From Paenibacillus sp. 1781tsa1 (GTDB lineage: Bacteria; Bacillota; Bacilli; Paenibacillales; Paenibacillaceae), in contig NZ_JAMYWY010000001.1 of NCBI RefSeq assembly GCF_024159265.1, positions 5,146,001-5,210,000 on the forward strand: DNA of 64,000 nucleotides. Reading direction: 5' to 3'. Shown here piece by piece: positions 35,226-43,674 of the stretch. Position numbers and translations under genes: made by a program. Below the pieces are notes generated by a model that ran no database searches, was not told the origin of the DNA, and saw only the letters and a program-made list of their open reading frames with translations. Each line of letters begins with the position of its first letter. The first letter of the stretch is position 1.

Positions 35226-36200
35226 ATGTCTAAGCTGGATAACATGTTGGCCATCCTATGGCTGCTTAACTCAGGCCGAAAAATTACAGCCAATCAAATA
35301 TCTGAAAAATTAGAAATGAATGTACGAACCGTTTACCGTTATATGGATGCACTTTGCGCCAGTGGTGTACCGATAATATCTGACACGGGTCATCATGGCG
35401 GGTATACTCTCTTGAATCAATTCATTAAAAGTCCTCTTCTTTTGGATGTAGGAGAGAAAACGACATTACTTCATGCTGCCATATTCGCCAAAGAAGCTGG
35501 GTATTTTTTAGGAGAGGCATTAGATAGCGCAACTTCAAAGCTTATGATGCACTCCAATCAAGAACAGGAGAATATGATTAAGCAACAATTTGAAGGGGTT
35601 GAAGTGATCGGTTCCCTTGGGAAGCCAAGAATAGAGCCCAGTACTGAGATCATATTAAAGACATTAGAGCAAAGTGTACTCCAAAAGTCGTCTGTAGAAA
35701 TCGATTACCTAACCAGTCACGAAGAGCAATCCAAGTGTAGAATCGTGGACCCCTATGGAATGATCTATTGGAATCATCATTGGTATGTTATAGCCTTTTG
35801 TCATTTTCGGAATGAAATTCGCAGTTTTAGAGTGGATCGAATCATTCGTGCTAACCAGACAGAAATGACGTTCAACCGACCACCACTTTTTTCGGCAAGT
35901 GAATTTTTTAGGAGCAGCCTCCTTCCAGAAGCACAAAATCCGACATCATTTATTCCTCTGGTGCTTACAGGTAAATCAAGCACACTGGATGGCCTGTGCC
36001 TGCATTGGTTTTTGGGACATCATCTCCAAGAACGGACTACTGAAAAAGCAACATTCTCACTCGACAAAGAAGACATCCTTCAATATGTTCCTATCCTGCT
36101 TTTACCCTATGGCAGATCTGTTCAAGTCATTGAACCTATAAGTTTGAAGCAAAGAATGGTGGAAGTTCTGCATGACCTCATTGATTATTATCAAGTTTAA
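35226..36200 (+). CDS. HTH/WYL-domain transcriptional regulator (YafY type)
   Basis: A 324-residue regulator: an N-terminal HTH_11 winged helix (KLDNMLAILWLLNSGRKITA, NQISEKLEMNVRTVYRYMDA), then a WYL ligand-binding domain (YGMIYWNHHWYVIAFCHFRN with the W-Y-x-x-A/F pattern, IRSFRVDRIIRAN) and a WCX C-terminal region. GAGGTGAA precedes the ATG at 35226; the upstream in-frame ATG lacks a site. It is divergent from the cyclase gene and followed by a DJ-1/PfpI gene. Confidence 0.9.
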   Translation: MSKLDNMLAILWLLNSGRKITANQISEKLEMNVRTVYRYMDALCASGVPIISDTGHHGGYTLLNQFIKSPLLLDVGEKTTLLHAAIFAKEAGYFLGEALDSATSKLMMHSNQEQENMIKQQFEGVEVIGSLGKPRIEPSTEIILKTLEQSVLQKSSVEIDYLTSHEEQSKCRIVDPYGMIYWNHHWYVIAFCHFRNEIRSFRVDRIIRANQTEMTFNRPPLFSASEFFRSSLLPEAQNPTSFIPLVLTGKSSTLDGLCLHWFLGHHLQERTTEKATFSLDKEDILQYVPILLLPYGRSVQVIEPISLKQRMVEVLHDLIDYYQV

Positions 36201-36239
36201 AAACTTTACTGACGGTAAATGTCAGTGAAGTTTTTTTAT
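36199..36239 (+). terminator. Intrinsic terminator after WYL regulator gene
   Basis: AAAACTTTACTGAC/GTCAGTGAAGTTTTTTT hairpin starting at the stop codon. Confidence 0.88.
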
Positions 36240-36285
36240 AATACAAGAGTAATCCATTCAATCATGAATAACAAAAGGGGTGTGT

Positions 36286-36924
36286 ATGATGCAAAAGAAG
36301 AACATATATCTTTATGTATTTAATACGATGTCAGACTGGGAGGTAGGTTATTTAACTGCTGAACTGAACTCGGGAAGATATTTTAAAAAAGATATTGAGC
36401 CTTTACAGGTCGTGACTGTAGGTGTGGATAAACATCCGGTAACTACCATGGGCGGATTGAATATCCTTCCCCATATTTCTATTGATGAATGTACGTTGAA
36501 AGGTAACGACGTCATCATTCTTCCAGGAGGAAACACCTGGATGGACACCATCCATGATCCCCTATTGAAAAAAGTTACTGACGCTATAGAAAAAGGTACG
36601 GTTGTCGCAGCAATTTGTGGTGCCACAGTTAGACTCGCAAAGATCGGGTTACTGGACTCCATACAGCATACAAGCAATGATCTGGAATACCTGAAGATGA
36701 TATGTCCAGATTATACCGGAGAAACATATTATCAAACGGAGCCAGCAGTAACCGATGGAAATGTAGTTACTGCATCTGGAATAGCTCCGTTAGAATTCAC
36801 GATGCATGTACTGAAGAAGCTAGATGTCTTCGCACCAGAAACATTACAGGCCTGGTACAATCTGTATCGGACTCAAGAGTCAACATACTTCTATGAGTTA
36901 ATGAACTCTATTGCACCTGAATGA
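36286..36924 (+). CDS. DJ-1/PfpI family (type 1 glutamine amidotransferase-like) protein
   Basis: A 212-residue DJ-1/PfpI superfamily protein. The nucleophile elbow is AAICGATVRLAKIGLLD with a cysteine, and the oxyanion-side glycines appear in VIILPGGNTWMD. Members act as deglycases, chaperones or isonitrile hydratases; the role here is not resolved. GTG and ATG candidates crowd the start; the ATG at 36286 after AAAAGGGG is preferred. Its 3' end overlaps the convergent oxidoreductase gene by 17 bases. Confidence 0.85.
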   Translation: MMQKKNIYLYVFNTMSDWEVGYLTAELNSGRYFKKDIEPLQVVTVGVDKHPVTTMGGLNILPHISIDECTLKGNDVIILPGGNTWMDTIHDPLLKKVTDAIEKGTVVAAICGATVRLAKIGLLDSIQHTSNDLEYLKMICPDYTGETYYQTEPAVTDGNVVTASGIAPLEFTMHVLKKLDVFAPETLQAWYNLYRTQESTYFYELMNSIAPE

Positions 36925-37834
36925 CGAGTTTCCCACGCGTATGATGGGTTTCGCTTTTCTCATGTGCTTCCCTTACTCCCTGCTCAGTTAACGGGTAGGT
37001 TCCATCAATAACCGATTTGAGTTTGCCTTCCGCAGCCAGTTCAGCCAACTGATCCAGTTGATCCCCTTTGGGCTCCATCATGAAAACATTGGCCGTTACT
37101 CCAGCTTCCTTGGCAAGCTTCTCATCCGGTTGTTCCACCAAGGATACCAGATGCCCGCCGGACTTCAACACCTTGAAGCTGCCGCGCTGAATATCACCAC
37201 CCATGGTGTCCAATACAACATCATAACCGGAGAGAATCTCTGAGAAATCTTCTTTTTTATAGTTGATAAAATGATCCACACCCAACGAGCGAAGTAACCC
37301 CTCGTTTGAATCACTGGACGTTGAAGCCACTTCAGCGCCGAGGGACTTGGCAATCTGAATGGCATACGTTCCCACACCACCTGCACCAGCATGGATGAGT
37401 ACCTTCTGCCCTTTGGCTAAACGTCCATGATCCACAAGGGCTTGCCAAGCCGTCATCGCAGCCAGCGGGATTGCGGCTGCTTCCTCGAAGCTCAAACTCT
37501 CCGGTATACGGGCAATAATGTCTGCATCGACGGCAACATATTCTGCATAAGTTCCGAATTGGCGCGGACGTGCAAATACCCGGTCACCTTCTCTGAACCG
37601 CGTGACATTCGAGCCTACTTCAGCCACAGTCCCCGCAACATCGCCGCCCAGAATTAACGGAAAATTCCCTGCTGCTTCTTTCATATCACCTTGTCTGATT
37701 TTGAAATCCACCGGATTGACCGACGTGGCATGGGTTCGGATCAGCACCTGATTCACTCCACATGCTGGCTTGGCTACTTCTTGTTCCTTCAATTGTTCCG
37801 CTCCACCAAATTCCTCAATCACAATTGCTTTCAT
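36908..37834 (-). CDS. NADP-dependent quinone oxidoreductase-like protein (MDR family)
   Basis: A 308-residue zinc-independent medium-chain reductase. Motifs: N-terminal MKAIVIEEFGGAEQLKEQEV, RTHATSVNPVDFKIRQGD, LGGDVAGTVAEVGSNVTRF, and the nucleotide fold LIHAGAGGVGTYAIQIAKSL. The lack of the zinc-binding Cys cluster and GHE motif separates it from alcohol dehydrogenases. The start at 37834 is the family start. Substrate probably quinones or enones, unproven. Confidence 0.9.
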   Translation of the reverse strand: MKAIVIEEFGGAEQLKEQEVAKPACGVNQVLIRTHATSVNPVDFKIRQGDMKEAAGNFPLILGGDVAGTVAEVGSNVTRFREGDRVFARPRQFGTYAEYVAVDADIIARIPESLSFEEAAAIPLAAMTAWQALVDHGRLAKGQKVLIHAGAGGVGTYAIQIAKSLGAEVASTSSDSNEGLLRSLGVDHFINYKKEDFSEILSGYDVVLDTMGGDIQRGSFKVLKSGGHLVSLVEQPDEKLAKEAGVTANVFMMEPKGDQLDQLAELAAEGKLKSVIDGTYPLTEQGVREAHEKSETHHTRGKLVIQVQ

Positions 37835-38044
37835 TAGAGATCCCAGCCTTTCCATTGCATTATCGTTATACTCTCTCTCCCTTCATTACCCTTTCCCAGC
37901 ATTCACTTGACCTATTCATTCAAAAAATCACAGCAATCTGGGATTCACTATCCAGTTCAACAATCGTGATATAATGTCGATTATCGATTATGTTATACCT
38001 TAATCCAATACCTAATCCAATACTTGAACAAGCGAGGTAACGAT

Positions 38045-38920
38045 ATGGAAGTTGAAGTGAGTACATTACATGCATTTTCGGACAAGGCTCTTGGCGGAAA
38101 TCCCGCAGGTGTTGTTTTACATGCAGCGCATTTGTCTGAATCTCAGATGCAGGAGATTGCCAGACAAGTCGGTTTTTCAGAGACTGCATTTGTTATGCCG
38201 TCGGATCAGGCTGATTTCAAAGTGCGTTATTTCACCCCAAATAATGAAGTCGATCTATGTGGACATGCCACAATTGCTTTATTTTATCTAATGAAGACAC
38301 AGCAGCTCGTTAATGTTGGTACATATACACTGGAGACACTGGCCGGAATTCTTAAAGTCGATATCGCAGTCAATGGAGAAGTCTATCTGTCTCAAACGTT
38401 GCCGGAGTTTGGCGAGATCGTGGATCGACAGCAGGTTGCTGATTCGTTACGTATTTCTATGGAGGATTTGCATCCCGAGCTACCTGTACAGATTGTGTCT
38501 ACCGGGCTACCCGATATCATGATAGCCGTTAAAGATGTTGATGTTCTGACCAAAATCGATCCTGACTTCCAGCGTATCACGGAAATAAGCAAGGCTCATC
38601 ATGCCATAGGTTATCACGTGTTTACACTCGAATCAGATGTTATGGACGTTCTGACCGAATGTCGTAATTTTGCACCACTGTATGATATACCGGAAGAGAG
38701 TGCAACGGGTACCTCCAATGGTGCCATGCTCTGTTATTTACACCATTACAACCAGCTTACAGATCCTCATCATCTCACGTATACGATCAGACAAGGGTAC
38801 ACCATGAACCGCCCCTCCGAAATCCGAGCCAGATTAACTTTGGACAGCTCCAATGAAATTACACAGATTCAGGTTGGAGGCCGTGCAATTCATATCAAAA
38901 ACATTCAAATTCACCTCCCT
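38045..38920 (+). CDS. PhzF-family isomerase
   Basis: A 292-residue protein of the PhzF/diaminopimelate epimerase-like fold: TLHAFSDKALGGNPAGVVLH, then ARQVGFSETAFVMPS with the catalytic Glu in SETAF, FTPNNEVDLCGHATIAL and the closing VQVGGRAI-type strand. GAGGT precedes the ATG at 38045. No phenazine genes are nearby, so a role in phenazine synthesis is not implied; this is a common orphan family. The stop codon falls at the end of the frame near 38920. Confidence 0.9.
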
Positions 38921-38997
38921 TAATGGGAGGTGTTTTCCGTACTTAGGATATGTAAACTATCTTATGCGAAGCAGCGTAGTAGCCTGGCTTGTGGTCA

Positions 38998-39945
38998 TCA
39001 TTGAATTTGTTGTAAAAATCGTAATACCGCTACCTCCAACTGGTTCAGTCCTGGCTGCTCTATAGGAAAATGCCCTGCACCCTCCAAAATGATGCATTCC
39101 TTATCGACCACCAGTCGATCAAAAAAAGATTGGCTGAACCTGATTGGTGTCATGGGGTCCAGTTCAGGGTGAACTAACAGGACCGGACACTGGTTGAACT
39201 GTTCCGGGCTTACCTCCGGTTTTTTATTAAGGAATGTTCTTAATAATTCCAACGGAATACGTGTAGCTGCCGCTTGTGGATCATCCATAATAAGCCGGGT
39301 TAAGTCCTTGTTATTAGTAATCAGTTTCATTCGGGATACCTGTTTGACCGAAATACGTACATGATCCAGCAGACCAGGGAACAGATCCATCATCCGTTTT
39401 CCCGCCCGGCTCACCAGACGATTCGGTGCAAGCTGATCACGCATTTCTTGATTACTCGTGTCTACAAATGTAGTTGCGATCAAACCCTTAACACGCTTGC
39501 TGCGTGCACTGGTGTGATAGGCAAGCATCCCTCCGATGCTACTTCCCAATACAACGATGGGCTTGCCATCTTTTTTGTGTTCCCGTTCGATGAGTGAAAC
39601 AAGTAACTCTATCCAAAGTTCGTAGTTAATACGTGTACCAGACTTTGCGTAACTTAATCCATACGGCGGAAGATCTGGCGATACCACCTCGTATCCATGT
39701 CGCTGCAACATACGAGCATACGGAGCGAGCAACCTGCCATTGCCTCCCGCACCATGAATGAATAGAATTTTGATTGAAGACTCCGGCGCAGGTAAACGAT
39801 CGATATGCAGATGAACCCCATTTGACTCCCACCATTCTTCCTCAGGAGCTCTATGCTCCCCTAACCTCACTTCTTCCGGGAAAAAGGCCTGATACTGTTT
39901 CCAATAGGGATGTGTTGTCTGATATGAAGGCAAACTTTTTTTCAT
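38998..39945 (-). CDS. Alpha/beta hydrolase
   Basis: A 315-residue serine hydrolase: oxyanion/nucleotide turn LFIHGAGGNGRLLAPYARML, nucleophile elbow VVLGSSIGGMLAYH (GxSxG), acid in LLVHPELDPMTPIRF and histidine in LEGAGHFPIEQPG. The ATG at 39945 is preferred (ten bases after GAGGAG) over the ATG nine bases upstream, which is too near the site. No signal peptide. Substrate unknown. Confidence 0.88.
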   Translation of the reverse strand: MKKSLPSYQTTHPYWKQYQAFFPEEVRLGEHRAPEEEWWESNGVHLHIDRLPAPESSIKILFIHGAGGNGRLLAPYARMLQRHGYEVVSPDLPPYGLSYAKSGTRINYELWIELLVSLIEREHKKDGKPIVVLGSSIGGMLAYHTSARSKRVKGLIATTFVDTSNQEMRDQLAPNRLVSRAGKRMMDLFPGLLDHVRISVKQVSRMKLITNNKDLTRLIMDDPQAAATRIPLELLRTFLNKKPEVSPEQFNQCPVLLVHPELDPMTPIRFSQSFFDRLVVDKECIILEGAGHFPIEQPGLNQLEVAVLRFLQQIQ

Positions 39946-39972
39946 ACGGTACATTCTCCTCTTTTCGTATAC

Positions 39973-40001
39973 AAAAAAAGCCGTACAGTGTACGACTTTT
40001 C
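39973..40001 (-). terminator. Intrinsic terminator after expansin gene
   Basis: AAAAGTCGTACA/TGTACGGCTTTTTTT hairpin on the minus strand, 55 bases after the expansin stop. Confidence 0.85.
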
Positions 40002-40055
40002 GTTAAGAATACGTCAATAAACATACTTCTTTTTATAACACCTTCCATATATCTG

Positions 40056-40772
40056 TCAATCGGGAAACTGTACATTTCCCGGTACGATGTATGCACCACC
40101 TGACCCATCATTAGGCAGAGCCGGGATCGTGTCATTTAATACCTGACCGCGAATATCGGTAATACGAACGTTTAGTTTTTCTTTGCCCAATCCGGTTCCG
40201 AGGAAATGATTATAGTCCTGCTTTTCAAGATTGAGCCACGTACCATCCTTCTGTTTCACTTCGAACTTCAACACCGGATACTTATGGTTGCGGACCTGAA
40301 TGGCTGCCCACCACTGACTGCTGCCTTCCTTGATCCGATAGGAGACGTTGCCTTGAATTGGGGCTCTGACCACGTTCCAGCTGATATTGATTTTGCCTGC
40401 CTTTGGGTCACCGATCAGGTTAAAAGCATTCGGTGAGAGATCCAGCGCTCCGCTGGCGCCCTCTGGATAGAGGTCTGTTACATAGACGGTTGTTTTGCCT
40501 TTAGGACCCTGCACCTCGAGATAGGCTCCCGCTAAAGCGGCTTTGACACCGTTATAATTGAGTTGGAACGGATTAAGTGCAGTAATCTTCATGTCCGCCG
40601 GGATGGGATCAAGCAACACCGCACCTCCTGAGTAACCTGAGCCCGTATACGTCGCGTAACCCTGATATGTATCGTTCCACGCAGCAGATGCAGGTAGAGC
40701 AAATAATACGAGACTGAGCAAAATCCCTGTACTGGCCCATTTTAACCGTTGAAATCTACTTTTCTTGTTCAT
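40056..40772 (-). CDS. yoaJ: Expansin (EXLX1/YoaJ-like), secreted
   Basis: A 238-residue secreted expansin that loosens plant cell walls by binding cellulose without hydrolysis. Signal peptide: WASTGILLSLVLFALPASA, cleaved before AWNDTYQ. Domain 1 (double-psi barrel) shows GYATYTGSGYSGGAVLLDPI and TVYVTDLYPEGASGALDLSP, including the essential Asp in VTDLYPEG; domain 2 (CBM63) shows SYRIKEGSSQWWAAIQVRNH with the surface tryptophans. Resemblance to Bacillus subtilis YoaJ is high over the entire length. Single gene with its own terminator. Such proteins promote root colonisation in Bacillus. Confidence 0.96.
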   Translation of the reverse strand: MNKKSRFQRLKWASTGILLSLVLFALPASAAWNDTYQGYATYTGSGYSGGAVLLDPIPADMKITALNPFQLNYNGVKAALAGAYLEVQGPKGKTTVYVTDLYPEGASGALDLSPNAFNLIGDPKAGKINISWNVVRAPIQGNVSYRIKEGSSQWWAAIQVRNHKYPVLKFEVKQKDGTWLNLEKQDYNHFLGTGLGKEKLNVRITDIRGQVLNDTIPALPNDGSGGAYIVPGNVQFPD

Positions 40773-41002
40773 GAGCTATTCCCCCTCTACGTTCTCAGTT
40801 TAAAAGTACGTTCAACTGCTAGATTTAAATATAACATTATTTTACATAATAACTTTTTATTTTCAATCCATTTCAGCCAAATCGCATCCAAAGTCCTGCC
40901 TGTGGACTTGAACATTCATGACCACGCACAAGATATGGATACATACCATAAATTGATGGAAGAGGTATAATAACAAGGCTGTAATGATGGGTTCCCAGTA
41001 AT

Positions 41003-41053
41003 AAAAAACGCCACACCCCGGAGTAATTTCGCTCTCCGAATGGTGTGACGCCT
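41003..41053 (-). terminator. Intrinsic terminator after khtU
   Basis: GGCGTCACACC/GGGTGTGGCG stem with an inner CGGAGAG/CTCCG helix, followed by TTTTTTATTA on the minus strand. Confidence 0.88.
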
Positions 41054-41107
41054 ATTAAACACTACGGTCAGAATACCCGGTCTCTCCAAGGACAGCCAGC
41101 GTTTGAC

Positions 41108-42313
41108 TCAACCCGTTTCCCTTCGTTTCATCCGCTTCCTTAGTCGCTCATACGATGCGTAAATCCGCGGAGATTCTTTTGTCAAGATAGGCCCCAGCAC
41201 AGCCAGAATTAACACATACAATACGGCAAACGATTGGATGGATGCCATCAGCCCTCCGGCCTTGCCAATATTCGCCATGATAATGGAGAATTCGCCCCGG
41301 GAGACCAGGGTAAAGCCCACATTCAACGAGGCCTTAGGGCTCATTCCAGCCAATCTGCCAGCGATCATGCCTGCACCATAATTACTGGCGATCGTCAGAA
41401 TAACGGCAATGATCGTCATGCCAATCGCTCCGCCAAGTGAAGAAGGCTCGATGGTCAGACCAAAACTGAAGAAGAAAATGGCACCAAAAAAATCTTTGAA
41501 AGGCATGATCTGGTGCTCAATCCGACTGACATGTCTTGATTCGCCCAGCACAAGACCCATCATCAATGCTCCAATGGCTTCCGCTACATGCAATGTCTCC
41601 GAGAAACCAGCCACCAGGAAGAGCAGTGTCATGACGGTAAGCAGGAACAACTCTGATGACTTGATATTCAGTGCCTTATCAATATATTTGATGCTTTTCC
41701 TGCCAATAATCAGGAACAGCACAATAAACAGCAGGGCAGACAGCGATACCAGCAGAACACTTAAGAATGAAGTTGCCCCGCTGAGCACAAGCCCGGTCAG
41801 GATGGAGATATGAATCGCGATGAACAAGTCATCGAACATGATCATGCCCATAATAATCTCTGTTTCAGGGTTTGCTGTGCGTTTCAGATCAACGAGCACT
41901 TTGGCTACAATGGCTGTAGAAGAGCTCGTCATGATCCCACAGACAACGAGAGTCTCCTGAAGGGGCAGATCCATGAACCACCCCAACAGTAATCCAGAGA
42001 CAAAATTAAGCCCTACATAGAACATGCCTCCGGTCAGAATGGCTTTACCAGACTTTAATAGACGGGAGACCGAGAACTCCAGACCCAGGTAAAATAGCAA
42101 AAACAAAATTCCAAGCCTGCCCATAAATTCAATAAAGGTCGAACTTTCGATAAAACGCAAGTCCACTATGCCAATCTGTGGTGCATGTGGTCCAACAGCC
42201 ATACCAATCAGAATATAGAAAGGAATGACCGAAAATCGTAATCGTGAAGATATCAGCCCAGTAAGTGTAATCAGCGCAACGGCAATTCCCACTTCGAATA
42301 TGAGCATATCCAT
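41108..42313 (-). CDS. khtU: K+/H+ antiporter, CPA2 family (KhtU-like)
   Basis: A 401-residue membrane antiporter with about 12 helices: GLISSRLRFSVIPFYILIGM, FLGRLGILFLLFYLGLEFS-type segment, the Na/K-exchanger core VVCGIMTSSSTAIVAKVLVD and IMGMIMFDDLFIAI with the conserved Asp pair, and SRGEFSIIMANIG in the second half. It lacks a C-terminal TrkA_N domain; regulation is supplied by the separate KhtT-like subunit three bases upstream. By analogy with Bacillus khtTU it should export K+ under alkaline or c-di-AMP signals. Confidence 0.9.
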   Translation of the reverse strand: MDMLIFEVGIAVALITLTGLISSRLRFSVIPFYILIGMAVGPHAPQIGIVDLRFIESSTFIEFMGRLGILFLLFYLGLEFSVSRLLKSGKAILTGGMFYVGLNFVSGLLLGWFMDLPLQETLVVCGIMTSSSTAIVAKVLVDLKRTANPETEIIMGMIMFDDLFIAIHISILTGLVLSGATSFLSVLLVSLSALLFIVLFLIIGRKSIKYIDKALNIKSSELFLLTVMTLLFLVAGFSETLHVAEAIGALMMGLVLGESRHVSRIEHQIMPFKDFFGAIFFFSFGLTIEPSSLGGAIGMTIIAVILTIASNYGAGMIAGRLAGMSPKASLNVGFTLVSRGEFSIIMANIGKAGGLMASIQSFAVLYVLILAVLGPILTKESPRIYASYERLRKRMKRRETG

Positions 42314-42316
42314 AGG

Positions 42317-42823
42317 CTAAGTCCGTCCATCAGTCAACAATTGTTTGAGGTGTTTAATCTGATTCCGTTCACCGGCAACGACAATTGTAGCTCCCGCGGT
42401 AAAAGCATAATCCGGACCTGGATTAAAATGCTTCTCCTTATCCTTGGTCACCACAGCAAGAATAACAGCGCCCGTAGCCTGACGGATATCCAGTTCACCA
42501 ATCGTCATGCCTACGCTTGCTGCGTGAGGTTCAATTCGTAGCCATTCGATTAACAACCCTTCAAGCATCACTTCACGCTCATCTTGAAACTTCGGTTTAT
42601 AGGTCATACCACCAACGATGGCGGCTACCGCCCGGGCTTCATCATCGTCCAGAGTGACAAGAGATACCATATCACCCACCTCTTCAGGTGTATCCCCTGA
42701 CTCCATATGGAACAGGTCACGCCTTTCGTCGTTATGAATCACAATGACCAAGTGCTCACCACTACGGGTATGCAGCCAGTATTTACGTCCAATCCCTGGT
42801 AAGTCTGTTTCTTTAAAGTGCAT
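42317..42823 (-). CDS. khtT: Antiporter regulatory subunit with TrkA_C domain (KhtT-like)
   Basis: A 168-residue cytoplasmic subunit: an N-terminal domain (KETDLPGIGRKYWLHTRSGE HLVIV) and a C-terminal RCK_C/TrkA_C domain (GMTIGELDIRQATGAVILAV, AGATIVVAGERNQIKHLKQL). In Bacillus the equivalent domain binds c-di-AMP and gates KhtU. AGGAGG lies eight bases before the ATG at 42823, inside the end of the preceding gene, with which it overlaps by 11 bases. Confidence 0.9.
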   Translation of the reverse strand: MHFKETDLPGIGRKYWLHTRSGEHLVIVIHNDERRDLFHMESGDTPEEVGDMVSLVTLDDDEARAVAAIVGGMTYKPKFQDEREVMLEGLLIEWLRIEPHAASVGMTIGELDIRQATGAVILAVVTKDKEKHFNPGPDYAFTAGATIVVAGERNQIKHLKQLLTDGRT

Positions 42824-43286
42824 GATCTGCACCTCCTAAAGCCGACTCGTTCAAGGTTTCGCCCCGCAGTTCAATCCCGGTGATGCGTATCCTCATGGAA
42901 CCTGATGGTGTATGAACAGACCTAACTTCCCCTTTACTACCAAGCAGTAATTGACTCCCTACTGGAGAGAGGAAGGAAATACGACCTTCATCCGGATCCG
43001 TATCTTCTGGCATGACAATCATGAATGAATCTGACGTATGAAAATCGATATATTCGAAATCAATATGACTGCCGATCAATACAGCCGAGTCCAGATCTTC
43101 ATCAGGACCCAGGAGCAGTTTTTCTACATACTCTGTATAAGCCAGCAGTTGTTTTTCCATTTGTATTCGCTCTGGATCACGCACGTCGAAATAGGCGTCG
43201 AGAAATGTTCTTTTCTCTTCACCGAATGTAAATAGCTGGCTCACCAGCTTCTCTCTGCAATTATGGCGGGAAGTCCTATGGTTCAT
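42813..43286 (-). CDS. GreA/GreB C-terminal-domain protein heading the kht operon
   Basis: A 157-residue protein. The C-terminal ~75 residues match the Gre-factor C-terminal FKBP-like domain: AVLIGSHIDFEYIDFHTSDS, IVMPEDTDPDEGRISFLSPV, GSQLLLGSKGEVRSVHTPSG. The N-terminal region (FGEEKRTFLDAYFDVRDPER, IQMEKQLLAYTEYVEKLL) is helical but shorter than the Gre coiled coil, and the two acidic tip residues cannot be placed, so RNA-cleavage activity is doubtful. It starts at 43286 within the stop region of a 24-codon leader ORF and overlaps khtT. Its link to K+ export is by operon only. Confidence 0.78.
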   Translation of the reverse strand: MNHRTSRHNCREKLVSQLFTFGEEKRTFLDAYFDVRDPERIQMEKQLLAYTEYVEKLLLGPDEDLDSAVLIGSHIDFEYIDFHTSDSFMIVMPEDTDPDEGRISFLSPVGSQLLLGSKGEVRSVHTPSGSMRIRITGIELRGETLNESALGGADHAL

Positions 43287-43350
43287 AATAGATTTCACCC
43301 CCTATACAAGCCTTGTTCTCCATGTTGATTGGCATGTTTCTCTTCATCAT
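43276..43350 (-). CDS. 24-codon leader ORF before the GreA-like/kht operon
   Basis: AAGGAGG is eight bases before the ATG at 43350. The peptide starts MMKRNMPINMENKACIGGEI and ends YYEP; its stop codon overlaps the start of the GreA-like gene by 11 bases, so ribosomes could be handed on. Strong ribosome site and exact overlap argue that it is translated; function (leader peptide or mini-protein) unknown. Confidence 0.55.
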   Translation of the reverse strand: MMKRNMPINMENKACIGGEIYYEP

Positions 43351-43674
43351 CTTGTTGTCCTCCTTCTGATTGTTAAAAGGCCCCGGGATACGAGACCTTC
43401 TTACCATCTTACCAAAACTAATATTTTAATCCAGTATATTCGTCTAACTTGCTTTTATATTATCATTTGTGGTCATATCTTCCATTTAATAACTTAATTC
43501 TTCACATCATGTGGTAGATCCATAGAACATTTTAATTACTGCATAAAAAACATTTTATGGTTTTTTATCTCGTATTTTTATTTGCTTTACTGTATATTTA
43601 ACTACAAACTTTTATTCAATTTATGCAAATAAGCATCTACAGACTTTAACACAATAAAGGAGTGCATCGAAAAA
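43351..43674. other. Divergent intergenic region between kht operon and gdhA
   Basis: 324 bases, AT-rich toward gdhA. It holds the ribosome site of the leader ORF (43359-43365), a GC-rich patch GGCCCCGGGA near 43379, and an AT hairpin ATAAAAAAC/GTTTTTTAT at 43543-43568. No gene or known riboswitch was recognised; promoters for both directions must lie here. Confidence 0.5.

Noticed and set aside
37980..38030. Short tandem repeat TAATCCAATAC before the PhzF gene
   Set aside because: Only two imperfect units, with no structure or regulator to link them to.
43351..43674. A c-di-AMP (ydaO-type) riboswitch before the kht operon
   Set aside because: KhtT-type proteins bind c-di-AMP, so I looked, but the conserved riboswitch blocks were not found and the leader is too short.
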